Positions 8,676 through 17,284 of a DNA stretch of 64,000 bases are shown one piece after another. The notes beneath the pieces were generated by a model. That model worked only from the letters and a program-made list of their open reading frames with translations, had not been told where the DNA came from and ran no database searches. Numbering within the stretch: position 1 is the stretch's first letter; every line of letters begins with the position of its first letter. The position numbers and the translations under genes are program-made. The stretch is from an uncultured Acidobacteriia bacterium (GTDB lineage Bacteria; Acidobacteriota; Terriglobia; Bryobacterales; Bryobacteraceae): contig CAIXXM010000111.1 of assembly GCA_903923395.1 (NCBI GenBank), positions 38,524 to 102,523 on the forward strand, in the 5' to 3' direction.

Positions 8676-11420
8676 ATGGCGAAAGCACTTACGCAAGAGC
8701 ACCGGATTGCCGTTGTGATGTCCGGGGGAATTTCCCTGGCTATTTATATGAACGGTATTGCGCAGGAACTTCTTGCGCTGGTCCGGGCCACATCACCCAA
8801 TAATGAGGGTCCACTAACGGGCACGGATGTGGTGTATCGGAAGCTGGCTGGCGAACTGGGCTGCAGATTCAGCGTGGATATTATCTCCGGGAGTTCAGCC
8901 GGTGGCATCAATGGCGTCTTCCTCGCGAAAGCCCTGGCCACAGGTGCGGATATGAGCACGCTGAAAAACATGTGGGTGGAAGAGGGCGATTTCGCCAAGA
9001 TTCTGAATGATCGCGGCGCGATAGATGGGTTAAGTCTGCCGCAACAGAAGCCTCCCAAATCGATTCTGAGTGGAGAGCGGATGTATCTGAAACTGCTGGC
9101 CGCCTTGGATGGCATGGATCAGCAGTCAGGGACTAAGGCCTATGTGGAAGACGTGACTCTCGCAGTGACGACCACGGATATCTATGGCAAGGTGGTTGCC
9201 TTGCAACTGGCGGATGGCAACCCTGTAAGTGAGCGGAACTACAAACAGTCCTTTCGTTTCCGGTATTCAGAAAAGGGCGGGGACAACAATGACTTCACGC
9301 CCGTAAATACACCGTTTCTGGCATTTGCCGCAAGGTGTACCTCCAGCTTTCCCGTGGCGTTTGAACCCATGCAGTTAGACTCCGTACAGCGTCTGATCCC
9401 GCTGTATACCCCACCGAAGGGAAGAGGGAATCCCTCTTGGATGACTATCGCCGACTGGCGGAAGCAATGCAGCGATTGGGAACAATACTTCGCGGTAAAG
9501 GATGGAACTGGCAGCGTTCGCGAACGGTACTTCGCGGATGGTGGTTATCTTGATAACCATCCCTTTGACCATGCGATTGATGCTCTGGCTAGCCAGTCAT
9601 CCGTAGCTTTGCAGGGCAGGACCCTGTTCTATATTGAACCGTCGCCAGGCCATCCCAACGAAAACCAGAACCCCCGGGGTGCGGATGGCAAACTTCTTCA
9701 GCCCGATGCGATTTCCAACGCCTGGAGTGCCCTTTCCGGTATTCCCACCCAGCAACCGATTCGCGAAAGTATCCTGCGTCTCCAGGAACGCAACCGGTTG
9801 ATTGAGAAGGTGAATGACGTGGTTAGTGCCGCCGTGCTTGATCTGGATAGTATTCGGGACGGCAGCGAAAATAATGCGTACTTGCGGTTGCGCGCCTCCA
9901 GTGTCACGGATGACTTTGCCAGGCGGTTGGCATCTATTCTTGGCTGTGACGTGCGGTCTGATGATTTCTGCAAAATCCGGCAGTTGGTCAAGCAATGGCG
10001 GGATTCCAAAGTTAAAGTTAAAGTTAAAGGTAAAGTTGAAGTTGAGGATTGGGAGCCGTTTCTTGAGGGCGTTGACATCTCATACTCGGTACGCCGCATT
10101 CAATTCCTGAAGAGTCAACTTCTTTACATGGTTTCCGATGGCGCGCAACGGGAAAAGCGGTTGAAGGGGTTTGGACTGGAATGGTCTGGGACCGAGGAAG
10201 ATCTGGTCAAAGGGATCGACAAAATCCGGGGCTACCTTCACGAAGCTTACCTCATTCTCCGCGGCGCTTCCAGGGCTGCGAAGCAGCCAGGGGGCCTGAA
10301 GCTTCCCGGGGAGTTCTTGAAGGAAGTGAGGCGGAAAATCGCTGACGAGAATGCATCTTCCGGGGTCTTCAATTTTGATCCACTTGTTGAGGCGATCAAA
10401 GAGCACTACGGACCCAAGTTGAAAGATTCGTCAACTCAGATAGTGGCTGCATGGGGAGAAGAGAAGTTAGTTGAGCAAAAACTTCTCAAACAGTATTTCG
10501 AAAATTTCCCAACGTTTGATTCCATCGTTTTCCCGTTAACCTATGGCACGGACTCCACGGTTCTTGTGCCGGTCGAAATCGCAAGAATCAGTCCGGAGGA
10601 TGCCACACAGATTCAGGATGAGGCGAAGACTGGTCGTCCGAAGCTTGCAGGCGCGGCGCTCGGTTCTTTTGGGGCGTTCCTCGATAAAACATGGCGGCAA
10701 AACGATATTCTGTGGGGCCGTCTGGATGGTGCGGAACGTCTCATCCGCGTTCTCGGCAGGGACCTCGAGGAATCCATGGTGGTGTGTCTCATTCGTCAGG
10801 CACACAGGGCGATCATTGCAGAGGATTTGTTTCAGAAGCAGAATGAAGGGCTCAGGATGGCCATTGGAGGCACTGATGTTGCGTCATTGCTGCGGGAACT
10901 GGAAACCTTTCAAGTGAATAGAGATCTCGACCGCATCGTAGGTATGAAGAACCTTGCGCGGGCTGTCAAGATTACAGGCAAGATGCTGGAAGATGCGGGC
11001 CGGGGCACCAGCACGCTGAGTTCATTGGGCAAGCGACTGGCGCAGGCGGGGTCTGTGTTGTGGGGCTTGGTTGAGGTGGCGACGCCCGGGGTGGTCAGAT
11101 CGAAAATACTTAACTACTGGTTCGGCTTGCTGATTCTGTTCTCGCTGGTGATGATTGGGTTTGGCACTGTTGCCTCCACCCCTTTGCAAACCGCCGGCGT
11201 GAAATTATTCGCCTTGTTGGTCGCGACGCGCGGGTTGGTAGAGCTGCTTCGGCATTTCCTGGAGGGTCGTAAACGGCTGGTCTGGGAAGTGGCCATTCTT
11301 ACCGTTGCCGCCATTCTCGGGTTGGGAGCCTACTGGGGATATTCCCTGCGGGACTGGCTTGCGGAGCGACAGGCTTCTGCTGCCCACCGATGCTTCGCGC
11401 AAAGCGAGACGTGCAAATAG
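8676..11420 (+). CDS. Patatin-related lipase, TIGR03607-like, with C-terminal membrane helices
   Basis: This is a 914-residue protein with an N-terminal patatin-like phospholipase domain (about residues 8-310). The oxyanion loop is SGGISLAIYMNG, the nucleophile elbow GSSAG carries Ser 74, and the dyad Asp 288 lies in ADGGYLDNHPF. The order and spacing fit the long patatin-related family TIGR03607. The middle part is helical with no domain I can name. Two or three hydrophobic helices at about 813-893 suggest anchoring to the inner membrane. Residues 445-458 are an alternating Lys/Val run encoded by a hexamer repeat. The start codon sits on a predicted leaderless promoter. No cyclase or other defence gene is nearby, so a housekeeping or stress lipid-acyl hydrolase role is as likely as any other. 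Confidence 0.85.
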   Translation: MAKALTQEHRIAVVMSGGISLAIYMNGIAQELLALVRATSPNNEGPLTGTDVVYRKLAGELGCRFSVDIISGSSAGGINGVFLAKALATGADMSTLKNMWVEEGDFAKILNDRGAIDGLSLPQQKPPKSILSGERMYLKLLAALDGMDQQSGTKAYVEDVTLAVTTTDIYGKVVALQLADGNPVSERNYKQSFRFRYSEKGGDNNDFTPVNTPFLAFAARCTSSFPVAFEPMQLDSVQRLIPLYTPPKGRGNPSWMTIADWRKQCSDWEQYFAVKDGTGSVRERYFADGGYLDNHPFDHAIDALASQSSVALQGRTLFYIEPSPGHPNENQNPRGADGKLLQPDAISNAWSALSGIPTQQPIRESILRLQERNRLIEKVNDVVSAAVLDLDSIRDGSENNAYLRLRASSVTDDFARRLASILGCDVRSDDFCKIRQLVKQWRDSKVKVKVKGKVEVEDWEPFLEGVDISYSVRRIQFLKSQLLYMVSDGAQREKRLKGFGLEWSGTEEDLVKGIDKIRGYLHEAYLILRGASRAAKQPGGLKLPGEFLKEVRRKIADENASSGVFNFDPLVEAIKEHYGPKLKDSSTQIVAAWGEEKLVEQKLLKQYFENFPTFDSIVFPLTYGTDSTVLVPVEIARISPEDATQIQDEAKTGRPKLAGAALGSFGAFLDKTWRQNDILWGRLDGAERLIRVLGRDLEESMVVCLIRQAHRAIIAEDLFQKQNEGLRMAIGGTDVASLLRELETFQVNRDLDRIVGMKNLARAVKITGKMLEDAGRGTSTLSSLGKRLAQAGSVLWGLVEVATPGVVRSKILNYWFGLLILFSLVMIGFGTVASTPLQTAGVKLFALLVATRGLVELLRHFLEGRKRLVWEVAILTVAAILGLGAYWGYSLRDWLAERQASAAHRCFAQSETCK
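10008..10043 (+). repeat. Six-unit AAAGTT hexamer repeat inside the patatin gene
   Basis: Six tandem copies of AAAGTT lie in frame, three perfect and then three with single substitutions. They encode alternating Lys-Val with one Gly and one Glu. Because the unit is 6 bases long, copy-number change would keep the frame and only lengthen or shorten the charged segment. Confidence 0.9.
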
Positions 11421-11429
11421 CAGCTGGGC

Positions 11430-11894
11430 TTATGCGGAGAACCGGAAGGTTTCGAATTGCGCCACATTTCCATAATCCGCGACTGCGAGGATTATGGAAT
11501 CTGTCAGCGACCCGGCATTAAACGCGATCTTTTCATTCTCAAAAACGCTCGTATCCACGTAGAGAGGGAAGGGCAGGATCGGCTCCCCGAATGGCGGCAC
11601 CGAACCGGGCACCAGACCTGTCCGTTCCAGTAACTCCTCCGGGCTCGCGAAGCGGCTCTTCTTTGCGTTGAAGTGGAGTTTGATCGCGCTCGAATCCGCT
11701 TTGCGGTCCGCGCTGAGCACAAAGAGACGGAAAGTATCATCCACTTTGAGCAGCAGCGCCTTGCCACCCGTCTTGAGTTCTTCGCCGCGGGCACGGGCGG
11801 AGTCTTCACTGGTGCGGGTTGGCTCGTGGTGAACCTCACGGAAAGGCACACCAGAGGTGACAAGCAGTTGACGGATCTTTTCGAGGACGGTCAC
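11430..11894 (-). CDS. YbaK/ProXp-type aminoacyl-tRNA deacylase domain protein
   Basis: This free-standing protein of about 154 residues matches the YbaK/prolyl-tRNA synthetase editing-domain fold. Typical features are KALLLKVDDTFRLFVLSADRKAD near residues 48-70, a Lys in KLHFNAKKSRFASPEEL, and the late GSVPPFG turn. The family hydrolyses mischarged tRNA, for example Ala-tRNA(Pro). The exact specificity here is not readable. The GTG at 11894 gives the usual family length and starts directly with TVLEKIRQLL. An upstream extension would overlap the neighbouring gene and look like noncoding sequence. It is convergent with the patatin gene (9 bases between stops) and lies about 40 bases downstream of the BNR-repeat gene. 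Confidence 0.85.
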   Translation of the reverse strand: MTVLEKIRQLLVTSGVPFREVHHEPTRTSEDSARARGEELKTGGKALLLKVDDTFRLFVLSADRKADSSAIKLHFNAKKSRFASPEELLERTGLVPGSVPPFGEPILPFPLYVDTSVFENEKIAFNAGSLTDSIILAVADYGNVAQFETFRFSA

Positions 11895-11935
11895 GGATCG
11901 ATTATGGCAGGCCGCGGGACGGTCGCACGGCGTGG

Positions 11936-13024
11936 CTAGTCTTTGATCAATTTCAGAATCATCCCCGTGTCGGTCGCGGCGTAGGCGGCGTCCTGCGTGG
12001 GGATCGAGAGGAAAGCCGTGTGAGCCACCGCACGATAATCCACTTCCATTTCCTTCCATTCGGTCAAGTCATCGCTCATGATGATCTTGAGCTTGCCGGG
12101 AATAGGGCTGCGGTAGATGGTGCCGGAAGTCTCATAGCCGATCAGGAAGGTCCGGTGTGTCACCGGGGCCTGCTTCACGTCCGTAATCGCACGGTCGGTT
12201 TCGCGGTAGACGCGCTGCATCTTGCCGCCCTTCAAATTGACGCCGTAGACCTCGGCGGGATATTCGAAGGCATCCCGGAATTGAATCAGCCCGAGCCCCA
12301 GGTTGTCATCGGCCATGTTGATCCGGGTAATTTGGCCGAAGATCGATGATTCCGATTTCGTCCACGTCTTGCCGCCGTCCAGGGTTTCGAGAATGACCGA
12401 GTAGTTCGGCAACTGCCGCCGCATTTCGCGGTCCGTCTCCATCCAGTCCGGCCCGCCAGGGCGCGGAGGAATATTCCAGCCGGAGATCAAGCCGCGGTCG
12501 CCCAGAAAAGCAATTTCACCGAAGGTGGTGAACCGGGGATCTCCCGTAATGTCCTGCAGGATGGAAATTGGCTTCCAGGTGTCGCCGCCGTCGAACGTTT
12601 CCGCCACGGTCTTGTCGAGGCCCGCGGCGAACCCGTGCTGCCGGTTGAGGAACCATACTTTGATGAAGCCGGCGGGCGCTTTCAGCCGGGTCCAGCTGCG
12701 GCCTGCTTCGGCGGTGTACCAGAGCCCTTTACTGCTGACCATCCACCCGTTGCCATCGTCGAGAAAAAACAGGGAGAGGCAGGTATCTTTGGCCGGGACT
12801 TCCGTCCAGTTCGCTCCGCCATCGGCAGTCACGGTCAAGAAGGGGTGATCCTTGCCTTTGCGGTCCGTGGTGTAGCCGCAAGCCATGCCGCGTTTGGCAC
12901 TGGGGAAACTGAAGTCATTCAGCGTAAGCACGCTGTCGAGCTGGGTGTAGCGATAGACGATATCCCAGTGTTCCTCTGCCACAAGTGGCAGGGCCACAGT
13001 GAGAAGCAAGAGCAGGAGGCGCAT
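11936..13024 (-). CDS. Secreted BNR/YCF48-like beta-propeller protein
   Basis: This is a 362-residue exported propeller. Residues 1-17 are a signal peptide (MRLLLLLLTVALPLVAEE). The body carries repeated 'GG.TW' elements typical of BNR/Asp-box and YCF48-like repeats: DGGANWTEV, EAGRSWTRL, DGGDTWKPI, DGGKTWTKS. Such proteins act as assembly or binding scaffolds; no catalytic residues are recognisable. Its ATG overlaps the TGA of the upstream GAF gene (ATGA at 13024), so the two are probably translationally coupled. That coupling is the only functional clue. Confidence 0.82.
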   Translation of the reverse strand: MRLLLLLLTVALPLVAEEHWDIVYRYTQLDSVLTLNDFSFPSAKRGMACGYTTDRKGKDHPFLTVTADGGANWTEVPAKDTCLSLFFLDDGNGWMVSSKGLWYTAEAGRSWTRLKAPAGFIKVWFLNRQHGFAAGLDKTVAETFDGGDTWKPISILQDITGDPRFTTFGEIAFLGDRGLISGWNIPPRPGGPDWMETDREMRRQLPNYSVILETLDGGKTWTKSESSIFGQITRINMADDNLGLGLIQFRDAFEYPAEVYGVNLKGGKMQRVYRETDRAITDVKQAPVTHRTFLIGYETSGTIYRSPIPGKLKIIMSDDLTEWKEMEVDYRAVAHTAFLSIPTQDAAYAATDTGMILKLIKD

Positions 13025-13620
13025 CAGCGTCCCATCCGCGGGGGACCGGAAGCGAGCACGAGTTCCGCATGGTTTAGAGATTCCATCGCATTCGGTTCCA
13101 TGCGGGCCAGTGTCAGCGCACATCCAATCTGTTCGCCGACCGTCGTGAGAACTTCCATTTCGCTCCCCGTATGCTGATGGGCGTTCCTGTGCTGCACGTT
13201 AATCACGCCGACGACGCGGTTGCGTGCGATCACGGGTGCGGAAAGAAAGGCCTCAAAGGAATCCTGGGGCAGTTCGCCGAAAAATTTGAACCTCGGGTCG
13301 CGATATGCTTCGCGTGAGATGGACAACAACCGGCGTTCCCGCGCCACCCAGCCGGTAAGACCTTCGTCCAGTTTGAGCCGCACGCTGCCCGAACTGGGGT
13401 CGAACCCGGAATTGGAGGCACAGAGCACCAGGTCATCTTTGTCCAAAAGATAAACCAGACACGAATCACACTCCATGAACTCGACCACAAGGGACACGAC
13501 ACCCTGCAGCAATTCACGCAGACTCATCTCCCGAACCATGAACCTGCTGACCCTTTGGAACAGTCGAAGCTGCTGCTCGGTTCGCTGCAGTCTTTGCTCC
13601 AGGTCTTTCGCCTTAGACAC
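13024..13620 (-). CDS. GAF-domain protein with N-terminal coiled coil
   Basis: This cytoplasmic protein of about 198 residues starts with a short coiled coil (KAKDLEQRLQRTEQQLRL) and continues into one GAF domain (about residues 32-175, with GLTGWVARERR and GVINVQHR as typical core strands). No output domain is attached, so it may sense a ligand or redox state for a partner. The GTG at 13620 is preferred because a TATAAT lies 6 bases upstream of it. An in-frame TTG at 13668 would add 16 residues but leaves only 11 bases to the divergent gene. Its stop overlaps the start of the BNR-propeller gene. Confidence 0.82.
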   Translation of the reverse strand: MSKAKDLEQRLQRTEQQLRLFQRVSRFMVREMSLRELLQGVVSLVVEFMECDSCLVYLLDKDDLVLCASNSGFDPSSGSVRLKLDEGLTGWVARERRLLSISREAYRDPRFKFFGELPQDSFEAFLSAPVIARNRVVGVINVQHRNAHQHTGSEMEVLTTVGEQIGCALTLARMEPNAMESLNHAELVLASGPPRMGR

Positions 13621-13626
13621 GGCTTC

Positions 13627-13634
13627 ATTATAGT
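13627..13634. promoter_or_regulatory. Shared -10 region between divergent genes
   Basis: The bases ATTATAGT read as TATAAT on the minus strand (13632-13627) and as TATAGT on the plus strand (13629-13634). On the minus strand the GTG of the GAF gene is only 6 bases downstream, which implies a leaderless message. On the plus strand it would give a leader of about 40 bases for the gene at 13680. No good -35 is seen on either side. Confidence 0.4.
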
Positions 13635-13679
13635 AGAGAGTCGGGGGGATGTTGTTGGCTTCTCCCAAAGACGGCCCTT

Positions 13680-15194
13680 ATGCAAGAGTTTTCCAGCTGG
13701 TTCCATCCCTCATGTCCGATTGAAATCGAATACTCCGTGCAGGCGCTGGAGGCGATTCGTGAGAAGGCCGTGGAGGGTCTCGTCTCCATGCCAAAACAGG
13801 GACTGGGTATCGGCTGTCTGCTGCTGGGAACACGGCGCGGCAACGGCTTTATCCGGATACTCGATTTCGAAGAAATCCCCTGCAGTCATGCCGCGGGGAC
13901 AGGCTTTGTGTTGACCCCGCAGGAACTCGAAGCGCTTCGTCTGCGGTTGCAGCAACGGGGGCAACTGGCAGTGGTGGGACTATTTCTCAGCAAGCCACGC
14001 GGCGGCCTGGATTTGGTGGAAAGCCAGCGCATCCTCTTCGAGCGCTTGTTCCCAGAGGCTTACCAGGTGGCTCTGTTGATGCGGCCAGCGTCCCTGGACC
14101 CTTCCCGTTGCGTCTTCTACTTCCAGAACATGGGCCTGCTGACCCGGGGGCCGGAATGGGAATTGCAGCCGCTGGCAGCGACCACGCTCATGGAAAACGC
14201 TGCCGCGCTGGATCGCCCAACAATGGATTTACCTATGCCGGAGCGCCCTGCAGCGGAACGGTCTGGCATGGAACGGACCATACCAGAGCGGCAGGCTTTC
14301 GACCGTACGCTGATTGACAGACCTCCGGTGGTCAACCCCATTTCCGTCCAGTTCGCCGGTCGTAAGGATTTGTCGGCAAGTGTGCCCGCGCCCCCTCCGC
14401 CTGCACCGCCAGCACCTGCCCCGCCAGTTGCGATGCCGCCAGCCTTAACGCCACCAGCGTCACCGGCACCTGTGGAGCGTGCTGCCGTTGCGCCACCGGT
14501 TGCCGAACCCGCTCCAGTGACACCAAAGCCCGAGTTTGCCGCGCCGGCTCCCGCTGTCCCGGTGAAGCCCATCAATGTTGCCTTTGACTCGAAAGCTTAC
14601 AAGCCACTCGCACCCACTGGCGTGCGCAAGTTCTTAATCGAACTCGATGCCGCGTACAAATCCGTCCGGCTTGGTTTGTCGAAAGTACTGTACAGCGTGC
14701 TCTTCGTTGCCTTGCTCGGCGGTGTGGTGTACGGCGTTTACCTGTCGCGGCCACTGTGGGTGACTCCGCCGCCAGCCAATTTGACCGTGACAGACGCGGT
14801 TGGCATCCTGACCTTCCGCTGGAACCCGGAGGCTGTGGAGTTTGTCGATTCCGGGACTATCTCCATCCTGGATAACGGCCGGAGACGCACCATCGCCCTG
14901 ACGCATAAGGATCTCTTGAAGGGTTCCTATGATTACCGGCGCAGAAGCGGCCGGGTCACGGCCAGTCTGGCTCTCGACGAACGCCGGTTCATCGCGGCAT
15001 TCAATGACCCGAATGCACCAGCAGCCGACCCGACTTCAACCCAGGCTGCACCGGCTGCCAATACGACACCCGCGCAGAATGCGCCACAACCCGCGTTGCC
15101 GCAATTGCCCACGTTGCCCACTTTACCCACGGTGAATGATCTGAATGACGCGAAACCGGCTCCCGCCAAGCCCAGTCCTCTACCGCAAAAATGA
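13680..15194 (+). CDS. One-pass membrane protein with a degenerate MPN/JAB-like domain
   Basis: This is a 504-residue protein. The first 160 residues resemble an MPN (Mov34/JAB) fold: an early helix (VQALEAIREKAVEG), the strand GCLLLGTRRG, a PCSHAAGTGFVLTP segment, then VVGLFLSKP followed by a helix and LLMRP. In active JAMM enzymes the last region would read HSHP with a downstream Ser and Asp; here it is LSKP, so the zinc ligands are absent. A Pro/Ala-rich linker (about 230-310) leads to one membrane helix (about 336-358) and a C-terminal domain ending in another Pro/Ala/Gln-rich tail. The fold assignment is an inference from pattern, not a recognised family. It is divergent from the GAF gene with a very short gap. 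Confidence 0.7.
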   Translation: MQEFSSWFHPSCPIEIEYSVQALEAIREKAVEGLVSMPKQGLGIGCLLLGTRRGNGFIRILDFEEIPCSHAAGTGFVLTPQELEALRLRLQQRGQLAVVGLFLSKPRGGLDLVESQRILFERLFPEAYQVALLMRPASLDPSRCVFYFQNMGLLTRGPEWELQPLAATTLMENAAALDRPTMDLPMPERPAAERSGMERTIPERQAFDRTLIDRPPVVNPISVQFAGRKDLSASVPAPPPPAPPAPAPPVAMPPALTPPASPAPVERAAVAPPVAEPAPVTPKPEFAAPAPAVPVKPINVAFDSKAYKPLAPTGVRKFLIELDAAYKSVRLGLSKVLYSVLFVALLGGVVYGVYLSRPLWVTPPPANLTVTDAVGILTFRWNPEAVEFVDSGTISILDNGRRRTIALTHKDLLKGSYDYRRRSGRVTASLALDERRFIAAFNDPNAPAADPTSTQAAPAANTTPAQNAPQPALPQLPTLPTLPTVNDLNDAKPAPAKPSPLPQK

Positions 15195-15313
15195 AGCGGA
15201 CAGGAAAGTCAGATTATTTTCCATTTAGAATCGCCTAACTTCTGGGCAGCGCAGGTGTTTTGCAGTAACGTCAGGTAGTTGTGCATCGATCCAAAGCACT
15301 GAGGCAAATCGAG

Positions 15314-17284
15314 ATGAAACTCCGCCGTACCATCTTTCCGATATTACTAGTCACCTGTTCGGCCTTTGCACAGGGACCCGGACCGCAGGATCCTCCTTCC
15401 AGGGTGGCGCGGTTGAACTGGCTCAACGGCTCGGTTTCCTTCCAGCCCGCTGGCATTGACAGCTGGACGGCTGCCACTGTGAATTACCCCTTGACCACAG
15501 GGGACCATATCTACACGGACACGGGTTCGCGCGCAGAGATGCATATCGGCGCCAACGCCATCCGCTTGAGTGAATTGTCCAATTTTGGGTATCTGAACCT
15601 GGATGACCGCACGGTGCAAGTCCGGTTTGCGGAAGGCTCGATGGAAGTTCGCGTCCGGCATCTGGAAGATGATGACTTATACGAAATCGATACGCCGCAG
15701 GGCGCGATTACCCTTCTGCGCGGCGGCGATTACCGCATTGATACGGACCCGAACCGCAACGCAACCATGGTGACCGTCCGGTCGGGCGAGGCCGAAGTAA
15801 CAGCTAACGGACAAGCCTTCCCGGTGCACCCGCGCCAGACGGCTTACTTTACCGGTGACAGCGCGCCGGATGTCCGTACATTCAATGAACCCGATGATTT
15901 CGACCGCTTCACGGACAGCCGCAACCGGTTGGAAGATATGCCTCCGCCCCGGCAGTATGTGCCCACTTCCATGCCTGGTGCGAATGATCTCTACGCGTAC
16001 GGTTCCTGGCGCAATATGCCCGGTTACGGTATGGTCTGGGTTCCGCCAGGTGGCCGCGACTGGGCCCCGTACCGCTATGGTCACTGGGCTTGGGTGGAAC
16101 CGTGGGGCTGGACTTGGATTGATGATGCTCCCTGGGGTTTCGCACCCTTCCACTATGGCCGCTGGGCCCATGCTGATTTCGGCTGGTACTGGGTGCCCGG
16201 ACCGGTGGCAGTGCGCCCCGTGTATGCTCCCGCGCTGGTGGCCTTTGTCGGTGGACCGCGCTTCAGCCTGTCGATCAGCGTTGGCGGCGGTGGCGGTGGA
16301 GTCGCATGGTTCCCACTCGGCCCGCGTGAGGTTTACCAGCCGGCTTACCGGGTCTCAAACACCTACGTGAACCAGGTCAATGTGACGAATGTCACCAACA
16401 TCACCAACGTCACGAACGTTACCAATGTGAACAACGTGCGGTATGTAAACCAGAACGTTGCTGGTGCAGTGACGGCTGTTCCCCAACAGGCTTTCGTCTC
16501 ACGCCAGCCGGTCCACACGGTGATGCAGCCCGTTTCGGCCCAGCAGATGCAGCAGGCGCAAGTGATTGGTGCGGCTCCCACGGTTGCCCCGCAGCGCGCC
16601 AGTTTGGTCGGTATGCAGAATGCACGTGTTGCGCAGCCCTCCGCGCAGTCCATGATGCGTCCGGTGGCAGCGAAGGCGACACCACCTCCTCCTCCCGTGA
16701 GCTTTGCGGCCAAGCAGCAGGCGTACGCGCAGAATCCGGGGCGTCCACCGGCTCCTGAAGCGATTCAGTCCATCCGCGCGCAACAACCCAGAGCCCAGGC
16801 AATGGTGGCACCGGTGCGCTCGGCAACGGCACCTGCTCCGCTCTCGAACCGTCCGGCTGTAGAGGCAACGCGCCCCATGCAGTCCCGCCCGGTGCCGTCG
16901 CAACCTTCGAATGCCACTCCGGCCAATGCCACACCGGTTGCCCCGCAACGGCCAGCGGACCGCTTTGACGCGCGGCCTCCAAGTGCCCGCCCGGCGGCAG
17001 CGCCCACTCCAGCAACTTCTGGAACCTCGCAGACTCCTGCTCCCGCACCCGCCCGCACGGAGATGCAGACGCAGCGCCCCGTGGCCCAGCCCCGCCCGGA
17101 GAATACGGTCCAGCCCCGCACGGAGACACCCCGTCCGGCGGCCACGCCTGCTCCGGCGCCGGCACGTCCCGCCGCTGCTCCCGCTCCTGCAAGACAGGAA
17201 GCACGACAGGAAGCCCGGCAGGAAAAGAAGGCCGTGAAGAAGGACGAGAAGAAAGAGGAAAAGAAGGAAGAGCAGAAGTACTAA
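15314..17284 (+). CDS. Secreted FecR-like protein with Tyr/Trp-rich repeats and Pro/Ala tail
   Basis: This is a 656-residue exported protein. Residues 1-20 are a signal peptide (MKLRRTIFPILLVTCSAFAQ). A FecR-like domain follows (about 27-190, with ITLLRGGDYRID and VRSGEAEV). Next is a segment rich in Tyr, Trp and Gly (YRYGHWAWVEPWGWTWIDD, PFHYGRW) of the DUF6600 type. Then come an NVT/NIT run, a long Pro/Ala/Gln-rich region and a Lys/Glu tail. The ATG at 15314 has GAGG 9 bases upstream and begins the signal peptide, so it is preferred to the GTG at 15281. The stop overlaps the convergent xseA stop by 3 bases. A cell-envelope role is likely, but the ligand or partner is unknown. Confidence 0.85.
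   Translation: MKLRRTIFPILLVTCSAFAQGPGPQDPPSRVARLNWLNGSVSFQPAGIDSWTAATVNYPLTTGDHIYTDTGSRAEMHIGANAIRLSELSNFGYLNLDDRTVQVRFAEGSMEVRVRHLEDDDLYEIDTPQGAITLLRGGDYRIDTDPNRNATMVTVRSGEAEVTANGQAFPVHPRQTAYFTGDSAPDVRTFNEPDDFDRFTDSRNRLEDMPPPRQYVPTSMPGANDLYAYGSWRNMPGYGMVWVPPGGRDWAPYRYGHWAWVEPWGWTWIDDAPWGFAPFHYGRWAHADFGWYWVPGPVAVRPVYAPALVAFVGGPRFSLSISVGGGGGGVAWFPLGPREVYQPAYRVSNTYVNQVNVTNVTNITNVTNVTNVNNVRYVNQNVAGAVTAVPQQAFVSRQPVHTVMQPVSAQQMQQAQVIGAAPTVAPQRASLVGMQNARVAQPSAQSMMRPVAAKATPPPPPVSFAAKQQAYAQNPGRPPAPEAIQSIRAQQPRAQAMVAPVRSATAPAPLSNRPAVEATRPMQSRPVPSQPSNATPANATPVAPQRPADRFDARPPSARPAAAPTPATSGTSQTPAPAPARTEMQTQRPVAQPRPENTVQPRTETPRPAATPAPAPARPAAAPAPARQEARQEARQEKKAVKKDEKKEEKKEEQKY
16379..16438 (+). repeat. Asn-Val-Thr tripeptide repeat in the FecR-like gene
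   Basis: Six consecutive Asn-Val/Ile-Thr or Asn-Val-Asn units are encoded by degenerate 9-base units from residue 356 onward. The DNA is varied while the protein pattern is kept, which suggests selection for the peptide and not recent slippage. Confidence 0.85.

Noticed and set aside
8676..11420. Patatin as the effector of an anti-phage (CBASS-like) system
   Set aside because: There is no cyclic-nucleotide synthase, Cap2/Cap3 or other defence gene nearby, and the long architecture fits TIGR03607 instead of CapV.
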